A DNA stretch of 54,367 bases from Rhodobacterales bacterium 52_120_T64 (GCA_002162875.1 MABA01000006.1:1-54367), one strand, 5' to 3'; shown: positions 41,621 through 51,550, counted from the stretch's first letter. Notes: generated from the letters alone by a model not told the origin. Numbers and translations are program-made.

Positions 41621-42505
41621 ATGACAGATGCAACGACGACGGCCTTGATCGCGGCGCAATACGAAATAGCTGAACGGCGGCGGCGGGTTTATACTGGTGT
41701 GATGCTGATCGTGCTGGTGATGATGATCCTTTTCGGCGTGCAGGTTGCCGAGGATGCCAACTCGGGTTCGCTGTTGACCGGTCTGCCAAAGGTTTTTGAC
41801 TACCCCTATGATATTTTCCGGCAGGCATATGCACGCGGCTGGTCGTTCTGGACGATCCCGTTTTCGGTGCAACACGCGGATAACGGCATCCAGTTTACCT
41901 ATATTCACTACCTGATAGAAACGATAAACATAGCCATTCTTTCGACCCTGTTCGGGTTTTTATTCGGTGGCATTATCAGCATTATTGCCTCGCGAAACCT
42001 TGTCAAAAATCAGGCGTTAGTCTGGATTACGCGTCGTTTCACCGACATCGCGCGTGCTTTCCCCGAGATCGTCATCGCGCTGTTCCTTATCTTTATTTTC
42101 GGTAAAAACCCGATTGCCGCCGCCGTTGCTATTGCGTTTCACACGACCGGCGCGCTTAGCAAAATGTTTTCCGAGGTTAACGAAAACGCCGACATGAAAG
42201 CCTGGGAAGGGCTTGAGGCCTCGGGCGCGAATTGGCTGCAAAAGGTCTGGTTCGGGATTATTCCGCAAGTTTGGCCGAACTGGATCAGCTACGCTTTACT
42301 GCGCTTTGAAATCAACGTGCGGGCCTCGGCGATCCTGGGGTTTGTTGGTGCAGGCGGGCTGGGCCAGCAGTTTAAAACCTTTGTGGACTGGAAATTCGGT
42401 GCGGATATCGCCTCGATCATCCTGATGCTGATCCTGACCATCATAGCAATCGACATGCTGTCCACATGGGCACGCCGTCGCTTTATCGGCAAGGTAGCAC
42501 ACTAA
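41621..42505 (+). CDS. phnE: phosphonate ABC transporter permease, first copy
   Basis: The 294-residue inner-membrane protein has an N-terminal TM segment (RVYTGVMLIVLVMMILFGVQV), a periplasmic part and a core of about five TMs. The permease EAA-type loop is present as EGLEASGANWLQKVWFGIIPQVWPNWISY. The PhnE-typical RAFPEIVIALFLIFIFGKNP and ASAILGFVGAGGLGQQFK are clear. The ATG at 41621 is chosen; the frame opens seven codons earlier at GTG. It overlaps the second phnE by one base. Confidence 0.92.
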   Translation: MTDATTTALIAAQYEIAERRRRVYTGVMLIVLVMMILFGVQVAEDANSGSLLTGLPKVFDYPYDIFRQAYARGWSFWTIPFSVQHADNGIQFTYIHYLIETINIAILSTLFGFLFGGIISIIASRNLVKNQALVWITRRFTDIARAFPEIVIALFLIFIFGKNPIAAAVAIAFHTTGALSKMFSEVNENADMKAWEGLEASGANWLQKVWFGIIPQVWPNWISYALLRFEINVRASAILGFVGAGGLGQQFKTFVDWKFGADIASIILMLILTIIAIDMLSTWARRRFIGKVAH

Positions 42506-43854
42506 TGGAGACGCGTATGGACACGACTTATATGGATACCCTCGCCGGAAAATTTCCCGAAGCAATCGCGCCAAACCGCCGTGCACAGGCTGCATGGTTG
42601 GGTGGACTGTTTTTGCTAATCGGGTATCTGGCATATATCTGGATTGCCTTTGATGTGGCTGGCGCGGTGGCGCGTTCGAGTATGGATCGCGCCAAATTGC
42701 TGGCGCTCGATTCCTATGCCTATAAGCACCACGTTGAGCTGTCGATGCGGACCGGTGATCTTATGGTTAACCTAGAGGGCAACCGGCGTAATGCATTCAC
42801 CGAGCTGCCTGACTGGGTCGAACAAGCAGACGAGGAAACCCTTGTGGATATGGGGCAGGGGTTCACAGCTCTATTGTCGGTACAATCCCTTCGTGTATTT
42901 GAAGGCGAGACCCTGATCGTTGACATCGAACAAACACCCGCTGGTCCTGTTTTGCACAGCGAACCCAACGACTGGATGCGCATAGCCCCTAATAAAATCG
43001 AGGGGCGGCCCGATAGCTATGTGCGGTTCATCGCGACTAAATCCAAGATCACGCTGCATGTGTATTCTACCGGCTGGGAGAATTTCTGGTTCGACAATAG
43101 CTCGGTTCTGAATGGCACCGGTTTTTGGCAGGCGATGGGGTTGGTGATTTATGCGCCGCGTGTTGACCCCGAGCAGTCCAACCTAACATTGGTTTTTTCC
43201 GAGATTTGGGACAATAACGAATGGCAACACGGGCAGGTTATGCATGCGATGCTGATCACAATCCTGATGGCGTTTTGCGGCACGATGCTAGCGGCAATCA
43301 CGGCACTACCGCTAAGCTTTATGGCCTCTAACAATATCAATCCCGTGGGCCTACTGCGCGGCAGTTTCAAACGCCTATTCGACATTTTACGCGGGGTAGA
43401 TGCCCTGATCTGGTCGCTGGTCTTCATCCGCGCCTTTGGCCTTGGACCGCTGTCGGGCATCTTGGCACTTTGGTTTACGGACACGGGCACATTTGGAAAA
43501 CTGTTCTCCGAGGCGATTGAAAATGCCGACAAAAAACAGATGGAGGGCGTCAGTTCCGTCGGGGCCGGTGCCATTCAGACCACATGGTTCGGCGTTATCC
43601 CGCAAATATTGCCGGTACTGATCTCGCAGACCTTGTATTTCCTTGAATCCAACACGCGCTCTGCCACCGTTATCGGGATGCTGGGGGCCGGCGGTATTGG
43701 ATTGAAACTGGCGGATGCGATGCGGACGGGGCAGGACTGGGAAAATACAATGTATATCATTTCCCTGATTATCGCCGTTGTAATTCTTATGGATAACCTG
43801 TCGAGCTGGCTGAGAATTCGCCTGATCAAAGGTCAGGAAAAGAGTGTATTATGA
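42505..43854 (+). CDS. phnE: phosphonate ABC transporter permease, second copy, long form
   Basis: The 449-residue permease is much longer than the first copy. After the N-terminal TM ([21 protein letters not shown]) comes a periplasmic region of about 190 residues before the core TMs. The core shows [40 protein letters not shown] and the EAA-type loop [28 protein letters not shown]. It forms the channel with the first PhnE. The start ATG overlaps the preceding stop by one base, and its own stop overlaps the next ATG by four. Confidence 0.9.
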   Translation: METRMDTTYMDTLAGKFPEAIAPNRRAQAAWLGGLFLLIGYLAYIWIAFDVAGAVARSSMDRAKLLALDSYAYKHHVELSMRTGDLMVNLEGNRRNAFTELPDWVEQADEETLVDMGQGFTALLSVQSLRVFEGETLIVDIEQTPAGPVLHSEPNDWMRIAPNKIEGRPDSYVRFIATKSKITLHVYSTGWENFWFDNSSVLNGTGFWQAMGLVIYAPRVDPEQSNLTLVFSEIWDNNEWQHGQVMHAMLITILMAFCGTMLAAITALPLSFMASNNINPVGLLRGSFKRLFDILRGVDALIWSLVFIRAFGLGPLSGILALWFTDTGTFGKLFSEAIENADKKQMEGVSSVGAGAIQTTWFGVIPQILPVLISQTLYFLESNTRSATVIGMLGAGGIGLKLADAMRTGQDWENTMYIISLIIAVVILMDNLSSWLRIRLIKGQEKSVL

Positions 43855-44468
43855 AGCCGAAATTGTCGGAGACCGCGCTGGTGCATGAGGGTGCCAGTGT
43901 TAATGCCTCCAGTCTTGGGCGTTATGTGGAAATCGGGGCACATGCGCGCCTGAACGAGGTCGATATGGGGGATTACGCCTATTGCGACCGTTTTGCGGAT
44001 ATGGCCTATACCAAGGTCGGAAAGTTCGCGAATATTGCTGCATTTGCACGGGTTAACCCGGGAAACCATCCGACATGGCGGGCGAGTTTGCACCATTTTA
44101 TGTACCGCTCCTCGGCGTATTTTGAAGACGAGCCTGATGAAGAAGAATTCTTTGACTGGCGCCGCGAAAACCTCTGTTCGCTGGGGCATGACACGTGGCT
44201 GGGTAATGGTGCGCTGGTCTTGCCGGGGCGCGTCGTTGGAACGGGGGCCGTGGTCGGGGCAGGTGCTGTCGTAACCAAGGATGTGCCTTGTTATGCCGTA
44301 GTCGCGGGCAATCCTGCGCGCGTAATCAGGATGCGTTTTTCCGAACCGGTCATTGAACGTCTGCTGGCCCTGGAATGGTGGGATTGGGAGCACGAGGCCT
44401 TGCAGGTTGCACTGCCGGATTTTCGCAACATGGATATCGAAGCGTTTCTGGAAAAGTATCAGGGTTAG
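43851..44468 (+). CDS. hexapeptide-repeat transferase of phosphonate loci
   Basis: The 205-residue left-handed beta-helix acyltransferase-like protein has hexapeptide repeats in residues 10-60 and 110-160 ([56 protein letters not shown]). Proteins of this type in phn operons belong to the phosphonate-associated hexapeptide family, proposed to modify a phosphonate or ribosyl intermediate; the substrate is unknown. Translationally coupled to phnE (four-base overlap). Confidence 0.85.
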   Translation: MKPKLSETALVHEGASVNASSLGRYVEIGAHARLNEVDMGDYAYCDRFADMAYTKVGKFANIAAFARVNPGNHPTWRASLHHFMYRSSAYFEDEPDEEEFFDWRRENLCSLGHDTWLGNGALVLPGRVVGTGAVVGAGAVVTKDVPCYAVVAGNPARVIRMRFSEPVIERLLALEWWDWEHEALQVALPDFRNMDIEAFLEKYQG

Positions 44469-44471
44469 GGT

Positions 44472-45650
44472 TTACTCGGCTGCAATGCTCAATGGTGTTG
44501 CTGGTCGGGAAAACCGGACGCCAGCCTCACCGGATAGGGCTGCAAAATGGCCGTTTGAAATAGTCGCTTCGATCCGGCGGGTTTCAGGGTTTAGAATTAC
44601 GAAATCGGCCCGTGCGCTTTTAGTCAACTGACCGCGATCTCCCAACCCCAGAATGGCCGCTGGTTTTGTGGATATTAGTGCCCAAGCCTGTTCAAACGAC
44701 AGAATGCCACGATCACTAAGCGCCCAGACTGCGCCTTGCATTGCGGGGTAATAATAGTCGGATACCAGCGCATCACACAGCCCCGCTTCGATCAAGTTTT
44801 GCGCAGAAACGTTGCCGGATTGCGAGCCACCGCGCATCACATTCGGTGCGCCCATCAATATTGCGTTATTCAACGCTCGTGCCTGTTCGGCGGCCGCTAT
44901 GGTAGTTGGGAATTCGCAGATATCAGCACCAAGGCCATCGAAATACCGGCGTTTGGAAGCGGTCGCATCGTCGTGTGATCCGAAACGAATTCCGTGGAAC
45001 TTCAAGGTGGCCGCGATTTTTTCAAGGCTTTCATTGACGCCAAACGAATTGCTCAACATTTCTTCGAGGATCGTAGCGTGTTGGCTGGTCGTGCGTCCGG
45101 CTTCTGTTGCGTAGGCGGCGAATCCGGACGGGGCTGTTCGCTGTGCGTCGATCGCATCGTTGATGTGATTGTTAAACACCAGATACTCGACATTATGTTC
45201 AAGCAATACCTGCAACATAGTTTCTGCCGACTCGAGCATGTGTGTCTCGTAACGAATTTGAAATCGCATATCGACAAGGCTTCGATGCTTGTCTGCTGAC
45301 CAGACTTTCAGCAGATCAGTGGCATATTCAGGGCTGCGCCGCCCGCCAAGCCATGACCAGCACTGGGCAAGAACTGCAGTCGTAATGCCATTGGCCGCCA
45401 GCTCTGCGTCTGTACTTATCAAGCCTACCCGTTTGTCGATATGCACATTTGGGCGCGGTTGTAGATGTCGTTCAAACCCGTCACCATGTAGGTCAACAAT
45501 ACCCGGCAGGATGTAATACCCGCGCAAGTCGATATCGATGGCCGCGCTGTCGGTTATCTTTGTTCCGGCAATGCAAAGCACATCATCCACGAGCGTTCCG
45601 TCACGCAAAATTTTAGCACCGGTTAGACGTAAAGCACGAAGTTCGGGCAT
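44472..45650 (-). CDS. phnM: RPnTP hydrolase PhnM, first copy
   Basis: The 392-residue amidohydrolase-fold enzyme has the metal site DLHGDGFERHLQPRP, a further segment YLVFNNHINDAI, and FGSHDDATASKRRYFDGLGADICEFP. The C-terminal part is VMRGGSQSGNVSAQNLIEAGLCDALVSDYYYPA. PhnM releases pyrophosphate from ribose-1-phosphonate-5-triphosphate in the C-P lyase pathway. It follows phnF by 50 bases in the same direction and converges with the hexapeptide gene, whose stop is three bases away. A second phnM at 52319 is only moderately similar. Confidence 0.9.
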   Translation of the reverse strand: MPELRALRLTGAKILRDGTLVDDVLCIAGTKITDSAAIDIDLRGYYILPGIVDLHGDGFERHLQPRPNVHIDKRVGLISTDAELAANGITTAVLAQCWSWLGGRRSPEYATDLLKVWSADKHRSLVDMRFQIRYETHMLESAETMLQVLLEHNVEYLVFNNHINDAIDAQRTAPSGFAAYATEAGRTTSQHATILEEMLSNSFGVNESLEKIAATLKFHGIRFGSHDDATASKRRYFDGLGADICEFPTTIAAAEQARALNNAILMGAPNVMRGGSQSGNVSAQNLIEAGLCDALVSDYYYPAMQGAVWALSDRGILSFEQAWALISTKPAAILGLGDRGQLTKSARADFVILNPETRRIEATISNGHFAALSGEAGVRFSRPATPLSIAAE

Positions 45651-45700
45651 TTTTAATCTCCTTTGTTATCAGGAGAGATTACCCGTTCATCCACACAGTT

Positions 45701-46429
45701 TTATGACACCGAATCGTAAGCATCCCCGGCGACAACCAGTTGTGCGCGGTCGGCGTGGAACCATGAGCGGCCGTATTCGATCGGGGTGCCCTGTGCATCG
45801 ACGTTTAGGCTGACGGTTCGTAAAACCGGCGCACCATCCGTGATATGCAACACCCGCGCAACCGGCCCGAGGGCGCGCTTTGCTGTTAATTTTGTCCATG
45901 CCCGACTGTAATCCATGACGCCATTTTCCATTAACGCTGCTGTCACCGATATATTTGTGCGTAAACTTTGCTGTAGATCCGGCATAGGCTTGGCTGGGAA
46001 AATCGAGCTGGAATAACTGAAAGGTGCGCCGTCAATGATACTAACGGCTTCGAGAACATGCACGCGATCACCTTCGTGCAATGCCAACAAACCGGCCTCT
46101 TTTTTCGAGGCTGGCAGGGTTTCAAGACGCAAAATATTGCGGTTAACATCCAGTCCGGTTTCTGACAGATTTTGGCTGAAGCGGGTTTTTTTACCTAGGC
46201 AGTAATCTATTTGTGCTTGGCTGACAAAGGCGCCGGCACCTTGGCGCACGTGGATCAGCCCATCCTCTTGTAACGAGGCTAGCGCACGTCGAATGGTGTG
46301 GCGATTTACGTCGAACCGACGGGCTAATGCGGCTTCGGTCGGTAGCTTTTGGCCGCGAGGATAGTGGCCCGACCCGATCTCGCGGGTCAGGGTTTCATAG
46401 ATTTGCTGCCATAGCGCGACTGTATGCAT
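45701..46429 (-). CDS. phnF: phosphonate regulator PhnF, GntR/HutC family
   Basis: The 242-residue protein has an N-terminal winged helix: LTREIGSGHYPRGQKLPTEAALARRFDVNRHTIRRALASLQEDGLIHVRQGAGAFVS. The C-terminal UTRA ligand domain holds RVHVLEAVSIIDGAPFSYSSSIFPA and TPIEYGRSWFHADRAQLVV. It probably represses the phnG operon until a phosphonate or phosphate metabolite is sensed. It is divergent from phnG; the intergenic palindrome and PHO box are likely control sites for both. Confidence 0.9.
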   Translation of the reverse strand: MHTVALWQQIYETLTREIGSGHYPRGQKLPTEAALARRFDVNRHTIRRALASLQEDGLIHVRQGAGAFVSQAQIDYCLGKKTRFSQNLSETGLDVNRNILRLETLPASKKEAGLLALHEGDRVHVLEAVSIIDGAPFSYSSSIFPAKPMPDLQQSLRTNISVTAALMENGVMDYSRAWTKLTAKRALGPVARVLHITDGAPVLRTVSLNVDAQGTPIEYGRSWFHADRAQLVVAGDAYDSVS

Positions 46430-46438
46430 CGGTTCGAC

Positions 46439-46456
46439 CTGTCACTTAAGTTTCAC
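46439..46456 (+). promoter_or_regulatory. PHO-box-like site between phnF and phnG
   Basis: CTGTCACTTAAGTTTCAC matches the PHO box pattern at 14 of 18 positions, with TCAC half-sites 11 bases apart. It lies ten bases before the phnF start and 89 before phnG, oriented towards phnG. Confidence 0.55.
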
Positions 46457-46504
46457 AAAAAGAGCGTTGTAATCTTGCACTCAGGTTATCTATTATTTGT
46501 ATAG

Positions 46505-46524
46505 TTGTCTAGTGGGCTAGACAA
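46505..46524. promoter_or_regulatory. palindrome upstream of phnG, candidate PhnF operator
   Basis: TTGTCTAG-TGGG-CTAGACAA has perfect 8-base arms and lies 21 bases before the phnG start. TGTCTAG recurs at 46534-46540. Size and place suit a GntR-type dimer covering the phnG promoter. Confidence 0.6.
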
Positions 46525-46544
46525 ATACGAAAGGTGTCTAGGAC

Positions 46545-46997
46545 ATGAGTGAGAATACAGAAACCGCCGAGCGCAAAGGCTGGATGGCGACGCTTGCCAA
46601 AGCGCCTGATGGATTGCTGGCAAAGACTTGGGCGCAAGCCGGCGTCACGCAGGACTTTGAATGGCTGCGTGCGCCAGAGATTGGCGCGGTAATGGTTCGC
46701 GGTGCAATGGGCGGCACTGGCGGCGCGTTTAATCTAGGTGAAATAACCGTGACCCGCTGCGCGTTGCGATTACCAGATGGCGCGGTTGGTCATGCCTATA
46801 TCGCAGGCCGAGACCGCAAAGCCGCCGAGATCGCGGCCCTGTGTGATGCGCTGATGCAAACCGAAAGCGCCGCTGTGGTGCGTGCGCGAATTCTAACGCC
46901 ACTGAATGATGTGCTGCATGCCAAACGTAGGCTTAAGGCCGAAAAAGCTGCTGCCACCAAGGTGGATTTCTTTACCCTTGTAAGAGGAGAGGACTGA
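46545..46997 (+). CDS. phnG: C-P lyase core subunit PhnG
   Basis: This is the first gene of the C-P lyase operon, 150 residues, with the PhnG features RKGWMATLAKAPDGLLAKTWA, APEIGAVMVRGAMGGTGGAFNLGEITVTRCALRLPDGAVGHAYIAGRDRKAAEIAALCDALMQ. PhnGHI, with ATP and adenine displacement and with PhnL, forms the ribosyl-phosphonate triphosphate. The start has AAAGGTGTCTAGGAC upstream, and its stop overlaps phnH by one base. Confidence 0.92.
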   Translation: MSENTETAERKGWMATLAKAPDGLLAKTWAQAGVTQDFEWLRAPEIGAVMVRGAMGGTGGAFNLGEITVTRCALRLPDGAVGHAYIAGRDRKAAEIAALCDALMQTESAAVVRARILTPLNDVLHAKRRLKAEKAAATKVDFFTLVRGED

Positions 46998-47566
46998 TGC
47001 AAACCCAATCCCTGACTGGCGGGTTCAACGATGCGCCAACGGCCTCGGCCACCGCGTTTCGTGTGGTGCTGGATGTTATGGCCCGTCCCGGAAAAATTTC
47101 CGAGATTACCGGGGCAACACCGCCAGCGCCGCTGTCGATTGCGGCGGGAACCTTGCTGTTGACCCTGTGTGATCCTGAAACCCCGCTCTGGATGGCGTCG
47201 TCATTTTGTAGCACTGACATCAAGGACTGGTTACGGTTTCACACCGGTGCCCCCATCGTTGAATCCCGCAGCGAGGCGATGTTTGCCCTTGGCAGTTGGG
47301 CCGAACTGTCGCCAATAACGGAATTTGCGATAGGCACGCCGGAATACCCTGACCGCTCTGCCACGCTGATCGTCGAGATGGATGCGTTAACGGACAGCGG
47401 CACAATTCTGCGAGGCCCCGGCATTAAAGACACTGCCGAACTGTCCCTGCCAGAGGTGGCGGCGTTTCAGGGGAATGCAGGTCTGTTTCCGCTGGGTCTC
47501 GACTTTTTCTTCACATCCGGCAATCGCATCGCAGCCTTGCCACGCACCACGAAACTGGGGGGCTGA
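46997..47566 (+). CDS. phnH: C-P lyase core subunit PhnH
   Basis: The 189 residues match the usual PhnH length (about 190). Typical parts are the N-terminal GGFNDAPTASATAFRVVLDVMARPGKI, TLCDPETPLWM, DWLRFHTGAPIV, FALGSWAEL, GTPEYPDRSATLIVEMDAL and LRGPGIKD, ending LGLDFFFTSGNRIAALPRTTKL. PhnH is a PLP-transferase-fold protein without a PLP site that belongs to the PhnGHIJ core complex. It is directly followed by phnI after three bases. Confidence 0.93.
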   Translation: MQTQSLTGGFNDAPTASATAFRVVLDVMARPGKISEITGATPPAPLSIAAGTLLLTLCDPETPLWMASSFCSTDIKDWLRFHTGAPIVESRSEAMFALGSWAELSPITEFAIGTPEYPDRSATLIVEMDALTDSGTILRGPGIKDTAELSLPEVAAFQGNAGLFPLGLDFFFTSGNRIAALPRTTKLGG

Positions 47567-47569
47567 CGT

Positions 47570-48664
47570 ATGTATGTAGCTGTTAAGGGTGGTGAAAAAG
47601 CCATTGATAATGCCCACGCCTGGCTGGACGAATTACGGCGGGGTGACACGGACATTCCCGAAATGTCGATCGCGCAAATTCGCAGCCAACTGGCGTTATC
47701 GGTGGATCGGGTCATGGCCGAGGGCTCGCTTTACGACCCTGATCTGGCGGCTTTGGCGATTAAGCAATCGCGTGGTGATCTGATCGAGGCGATTTTTCTG
47801 ATCCGTGCCTACCGCACGACATTGCCGCGTTTCGGGGGCAGTGCACCGATTAAAACCGCAGATATGGCCTGTATGCGCCGGATATCCGCGACGTTTAAAG
47901 ACGTGCCCGGCGGGCAGGTTTTAGGGCCAACGTTTGACTACACCCACCGCTTGCTGGATTTCAAACTGGCCGCAGAGGGTGTGCCCTCCAAAGCCGAAAA
48001 GGCCGGGGTTGTGGGGGATGAAGTCAAGCCACATATCACCGACTTCCTTAATCAGGAGGGGCTAATTCAGACCGAGCCAGGTTCCGATGCAACCCCGCCC
48101 GATCTAACCCGCGAGCCGTTGGAGCTGCCCGCCTCGCGTGCGTTGCGCCTTCAGGCCTTAACGCGGGGCGACGAGGGGTTTGTGCTGGGCATGGGGTATT
48201 CCACGCAGCGCGGTTACGGGCGAAATCACGCGTTTGTCGGCGAGTTGCGGATTGGTGATGTCGCTGTGGAAATGGAAATTCCCGAATTGGGGTTCTCGGT
48301 GGAAATCGCCGAGATCGAAGTTAGTGAATGCGAGACGGTCAACCAGTTTGCCGGCTCTAAAACAGAACCCCCGCAATTTACGCGCGGCTATGGTCTGGTG
48401 TTTGGCCAATCCGAGCGCAAGGCGATCTCGATGGCCCTACTGGACAGGGCATTGCGTTGGAAGGAGCTTGGCGAAGACAACTCTGACAGCCCCGCGCAGG
48501 ACGAGGAATTCGTGCTGTATCACTGTGACAACATCCAAGCGACAGGTTTTGTCGAGCATATCAAACTGCCCCATTACGTCGATTTTCAGGCGGAACTGGA
48601 ACTGGTCCGCACGCTTCGCAAAGAAGCAACCGAGGCGAACGCCCAAAGGGAGGCTGCGAAATGA
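47570..48664 (+). CDS. phnI: C-P lyase nucleosidase subunit PhnI
   Basis: The 364-residue protein shows the start MYVAVKGGEKAIDNAHAWLDELRRGD, MSIAQIRSQLALSVDRVMAEGSLYDPDLAALAIKQSRGDLIEAIFLIRAYRTTLPRF and GFVLGMGYSTQRGYGRNHAFVGELRIGDV, all typical of PhnI. It catalyses attack of a phosphonate on ATP ribose with loss of adenine. Its end overlaps the phnJ start by four bases. Confidence 0.95.
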   Translation: MYVAVKGGEKAIDNAHAWLDELRRGDTDIPEMSIAQIRSQLALSVDRVMAEGSLYDPDLAALAIKQSRGDLIEAIFLIRAYRTTLPRFGGSAPIKTADMACMRRISATFKDVPGGQVLGPTFDYTHRLLDFKLAAEGVPSKAEKAGVVGDEVKPHITDFLNQEGLIQTEPGSDATPPDLTREPLELPASRALRLQALTRGDEGFVLGMGYSTQRGYGRNHAFVGELRIGDVAVEMEIPELGFSVEIAEIEVSECETVNQFAGSKTEPPQFTRGYGLVFGQSERKAISMALLDRALRWKELGEDNSDSPAQDEEFVLYHCDNIQATGFVEHIKLPHYVDFQAELELVRTLRKEATEANAQREAAK

Positions 48665-49542
48665 ACTCTGAATACAACTTCGCCTATCTGGACGAACAAA
48701 CCAAACGGATGATCCGCCGCGCATTGCTAAAAGGCGTTGCGATCCCCGGTTATCAGGTGCCCTTTGCCAGCCGTGAAATGCCGATGCCCTATGGTTGGGG
48801 GACGGGCGGCGTGCAAGTTACCGCAGCTTGTCTGACACCTGATGACACGCTGAAAGTGATCGATCAGGGCGCGGATGACACCACCAACGCGGTTTCCATC
48901 CGCAAGTTCTTCGAAAAAACGGCCGGTGTAGCCGTCAGTGACGAGACAGCCAAGGCAACCGTGATCCAGACTCGCCACCGCATCCCCGAACGGGACCTGA
49001 GCGAGAACCAGATTATCGTCTATCAAGTTCCCATCCCCGAGCCGCTGCGCTTTCTTGAGCCACGTGAAACCGAGACCCGAAAGATGCACGCGCTGGAAGA
49101 ATACGGGCTGATGCATGTGAAGCTATACGAAGATATCGCCCGTCATGGTCATATCGCAACCTCCTACGCCTATCCGGTGATGATCGAGGGACGCTATGTT
49201 ATGGACCCCTCGCCAATCCCGAAATTCGACAATCCCAAAATGGAGATGGCCGCCTTGCAATTGTTTGGCGCAGGTCGCGAGCAACGGATTTACGCGGTGC
49301 CGCCTTACACCAAAGTCGTCAGTCTGGATTTTGAGGATTACCCGTTTGAAAAAGGCGGGGCAACGCAGGGCTGCGGGCTTTGCGATGCACAGGACAGTTA
49401 TCTCGACGAGATGATTATGGACGACTCTGGCGCACGTATGTCCGTGTGTTCGGATTCCGATTATTGCCGCGAGCGGCGGGACGCAGGATATGTCGGCGAA
49501 ATGGGCGTGCCGCAAAAAACAGTAACGGAGGATGCAGCATGA
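48661..49542 (+). CDS. phnJ: C-P lyase radical SAM subunit PhnJ
   Basis: The 293-residue enzyme breaks the carbon-phosphorus bond. The iron-sulfur/catalytic cysteines are seen in QGCGLCDAQDSYLDEMIMDDSGARMSVCSDSDYC near the C-terminus. Other family parts are NFAYLDEQTKRMIRRALLKGVAIPGYQVPFASREMPMPYGWGTGG and YQVPIPEPLRFLEPRETETRKMHALEEYG. The alkane is released and ribose cyclic phosphate formed. The ATGA overlap couples it to phnK. Confidence 0.95.
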   Translation: MNSEYNFAYLDEQTKRMIRRALLKGVAIPGYQVPFASREMPMPYGWGTGGVQVTAACLTPDDTLKVIDQGADDTTNAVSIRKFFEKTAGVAVSDETAKATVIQTRHRIPERDLSENQIIVYQVPIPEPLRFLEPRETETRKMHALEEYGLMHVKLYEDIARHGHIATSYAYPVMIEGRYVMDPSPIPKFDNPKMEMAALQLFGAGREQRIYAVPPYTKVVSLDFEDYPFEKGGATQGCGLCDAQDSYLDEMIMDDSGARMSVCSDSDYCRERRDAGYVGEMGVPQKTVTEDAA

Positions 49543-50309
49543 CGCCGCTTTTGAAGGTCGAGAATATCTCGAAATATTATGGCAATCGGCTGGGCTGTCG
49601 GAACGTCAGCTTTGATCTGTATCCGGGCGAGGTTCTTGGCATTGTCGGGGAATCAGGTTCGGGGAAATCAACTTTGCTGAACTGCCTTGCAGGGCATCAG
49701 GAGCCTGACACGGGTGAAGTGATTTTTGATACCCGCGTTGATGGGCCCAAGGATACAATCACGATGCCCGAGCCAGAGCGCCGGATGCTGTCGCGCACCG
49801 ATTGGGCGTTTGTGCATCAAAACCCGCGGGATGGTTTGCGTATGTCTGTCAGCGCTGGTGGAAATGTCGGCGAACGTTTGATGGCTGTCGGCGAGCGTCA
49901 CTACGGTAACATTCGCAGTGTTGCCCTGGATTGGCTGGACAAGGTCGAAATATCCGAAGACCGGGTTGATGACCGCCCGTCCGAATTCTCGGGCGGGATG
50001 CAGCAACGTCTGCAAATCGCGCGAAATCTGGTGACTGCTCCGCGACTGATTTTCATGGATGAACCCACCGGAGGGCTGGATGTTTCTGTTCAGGCCCGCT
50101 TGCTGGATTTGCTGCGCGGTCTTGTGCGCGAGCTTGGCCTGTCAGCGGTTGTGGTCACGCATGATCTGGCCGTCGTTCGCTTGCTTGCGGATCGCCTTAT
50201 GGTGATGAAAGACGGGCATGTGGTTGAAACCGGCCTGACGGATCAGGTTCTGGACGACCCGCAACACGCCTACACCCAACTTTTGGTTTCCTCGGTTTTA
50301 CAGGTATAA
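49539..50309 (+). CDS. phnK: C-P lyase ATPase subunit PhnK
   Basis: The 256-residue ABC ATPase associates with the PhnGHIJ core. It has Walker [22 protein letters not shown]-loop [12 protein letters not shown] (the NPRDGLRM segment is PhnK-typical), signature [19 protein letters not shown] and Walker [25 protein letters not shown]. The frame opens at 49380, but ATG 49539 overlaps the phnJ stop and starts the conserved part ([15 protein letters not shown]). Confidence 0.93.
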   Translation: MTPLLKVENISKYYGNRLGCRNVSFDLYPGEVLGIVGESGSGKSTLLNCLAGHQEPDTGEVIFDTRVDGPKDTITMPEPERRMLSRTDWAFVHQNPRDGLRMSVSAGGNVGERLMAVGERHYGNIRSVALDWLDKVEISEDRVDDRPSEFSGGMQQRLQIARNLVTAPRLIFMDEPTGGLDVSVQARLLDLLRGLVRELGLSAVVVTHDLAVVRLLADRLMVMKDGHVVETGLTDQVLDDPQHAYTQLLVSSVLQV

Positions 50310-50313
50310 GACT

Positions 50314-50994
50314 ATGATAAATATCGAAAACGTTTCTAAAAGCTTTACGCTGCATAATCAAAACAGCGTCGTTATTCCGGTGATGAAAAATGCTAACCTT
50401 AAGGTGGGCGCTGGCGAGTGTGTCGGGCTGACCGGATCTTCCGGCGCAGGAAAATCCACGTTGATGCGGATGATTTACGGCAATTACCTGACGCAGTCGG
50501 GGCGTATCATGGTGGGGGATGTGAATGTGGTCACCGCCCTCCCGCGGGAGATTTTGAACTTGCGGCGTGACACGCTTGGCTACGTCAGCCAGTTCTTGCG
50601 GGTGGTGCCACGCGTATCAACGCTGGATGTGGTATCGGAACCGCTTCTGGCTGTTGGCGTTGATCGTGAAAGGGCGCATGAACGCGCGCGTCTGTTGTTA
50701 ACCAAACTACGCATCCCCGAACGGTTATGGACACTGTCCCCACTGACATTTTCCGGCGGCGAACAACAGCGCGTGAATATCGCGCGCGGGTTTGCCCATG
50801 AATATCCTGCGATGCTTCTGGACGAACCAACCGCCAGCCTCGATGCTGCCAACCGCGAAACTGTCTTGTCTCTGATCGAGGATGCCAAGGCGCATGGTGC
50901 CGCAATTATCGGTATTTTCCACGACGATGCGGCACGGGCGCAGGTTTGTGACTGGGAGGTGGATGTTTCGGTATTCACCCCGAAGGCGGCTTGA
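50314..50994 (+). CDS. phnL: C-P lyase ATPase subunit PhnL
   Basis: This 226-residue ABC ATPase has Walker [23 protein letters not shown], the PhnL-typical [28 protein letters not shown], signature [19 protein letters not shown] and Walker [28 protein letters not shown]. It acts with PhnK on the core complex. It follows phnK by four bases. Confidence 0.94.
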   Translation: MINIENVSKSFTLHNQNSVVIPVMKNANLKVGAGECVGLTGSSGAGKSTLMRMIYGNYLTQSGRIMVGDVNVVTALPREILNLRRDTLGYVSQFLRVVPRVSTLDVVSEPLLAVGVDRERAHERARLLLTKLRIPERLWTLSPLTFSGGEQQRVNIARGFAHEYPAMLLDEPTASLDAANRETVLSLIEDAKAHGAAIIGIFHDDAARAQVCDWEVDVSVFTPKAA

Positions 50995-50995
50995 T

Positions 50996-51550
50996 ATGCG
51001 GGGAACGCTCATTCCGGTTGTTGGCCCCTCGGGGGCAGGCAAGGATACACTGATCGATGCGGCACGTGTGGCACGGCCCGATATTTTCTTCCCCACCCGT
51101 ATCATCACCCGCCCGTCCGGTGCGGTTGGCGAGGTGTTTCGCGGGGTCGAAACCGGCTTTTTCCACTCTATGGTCGATAAGGGGGGCTTTGCCTTTCACT
51201 GGCAGGCGCACGGGTTGTTCTACGGCATTCCGATCGAAATTATTGCGGCACTTGATGCCGGTCAGGACGTGATCTTTAACGGTTCACGCGGAATGATTGA
51301 TCAAGTCCGCCAACGGTTTGAAATCGTGCAGGTCATGGTTGTTACCGCACCCGATGCCGTTTTGGCACGCCGCCTTGCTGCGCGGGGTCGTGAAGATGCA
51401 GATGATATCGCCGCACGTCTAAAATGCTCGTCCTATGCGGTTCCCGAGGGGGCCGATGTTTGTGTCATCCAGAATGACGGCCCGCTGAAGGAATCTTGCG
51501 CCCGATTCGTCGATGCGCTGCCACCTAGGCGGTCAATGGGTAGCGTTTGA
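50996..51550 (+). CDS. phnN: ribose 1,5-bisphosphate phosphokinase PhnN
   Basis: This 184-residue guanylate-kinase-fold enzyme makes PRPP from ribose 1,5-bisphosphate at the end of the pathway. It has P-loop VVGPSGAGKDTLIDAAR, RIITRPSGAVGEVFRGVETGFFH, FAFHWQAHGLFYGIP and FNGSRGMIDQVRQRF. The frame opens earlier, but ATG 50996 just after phnL is the start. Its last 26 bases overlap the 3' end of the convergent DUF1045 gene. Confidence 0.92.
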   Translation: MRGTLIPVVGPSGAGKDTLIDAARVARPDIFFPTRIITRPSGAVGEVFRGVETGFFHSMVDKGGFAFHWQAHGLFYGIPIEIIAALDAGQDVIFNGSRGMIDQVRQRFEIVQVMVVTAPDAVLARRLAARGREDADDIAARLKCSSYAVPEGADVCVIQNDGPLKESCARFVDALPPRRSMGSV

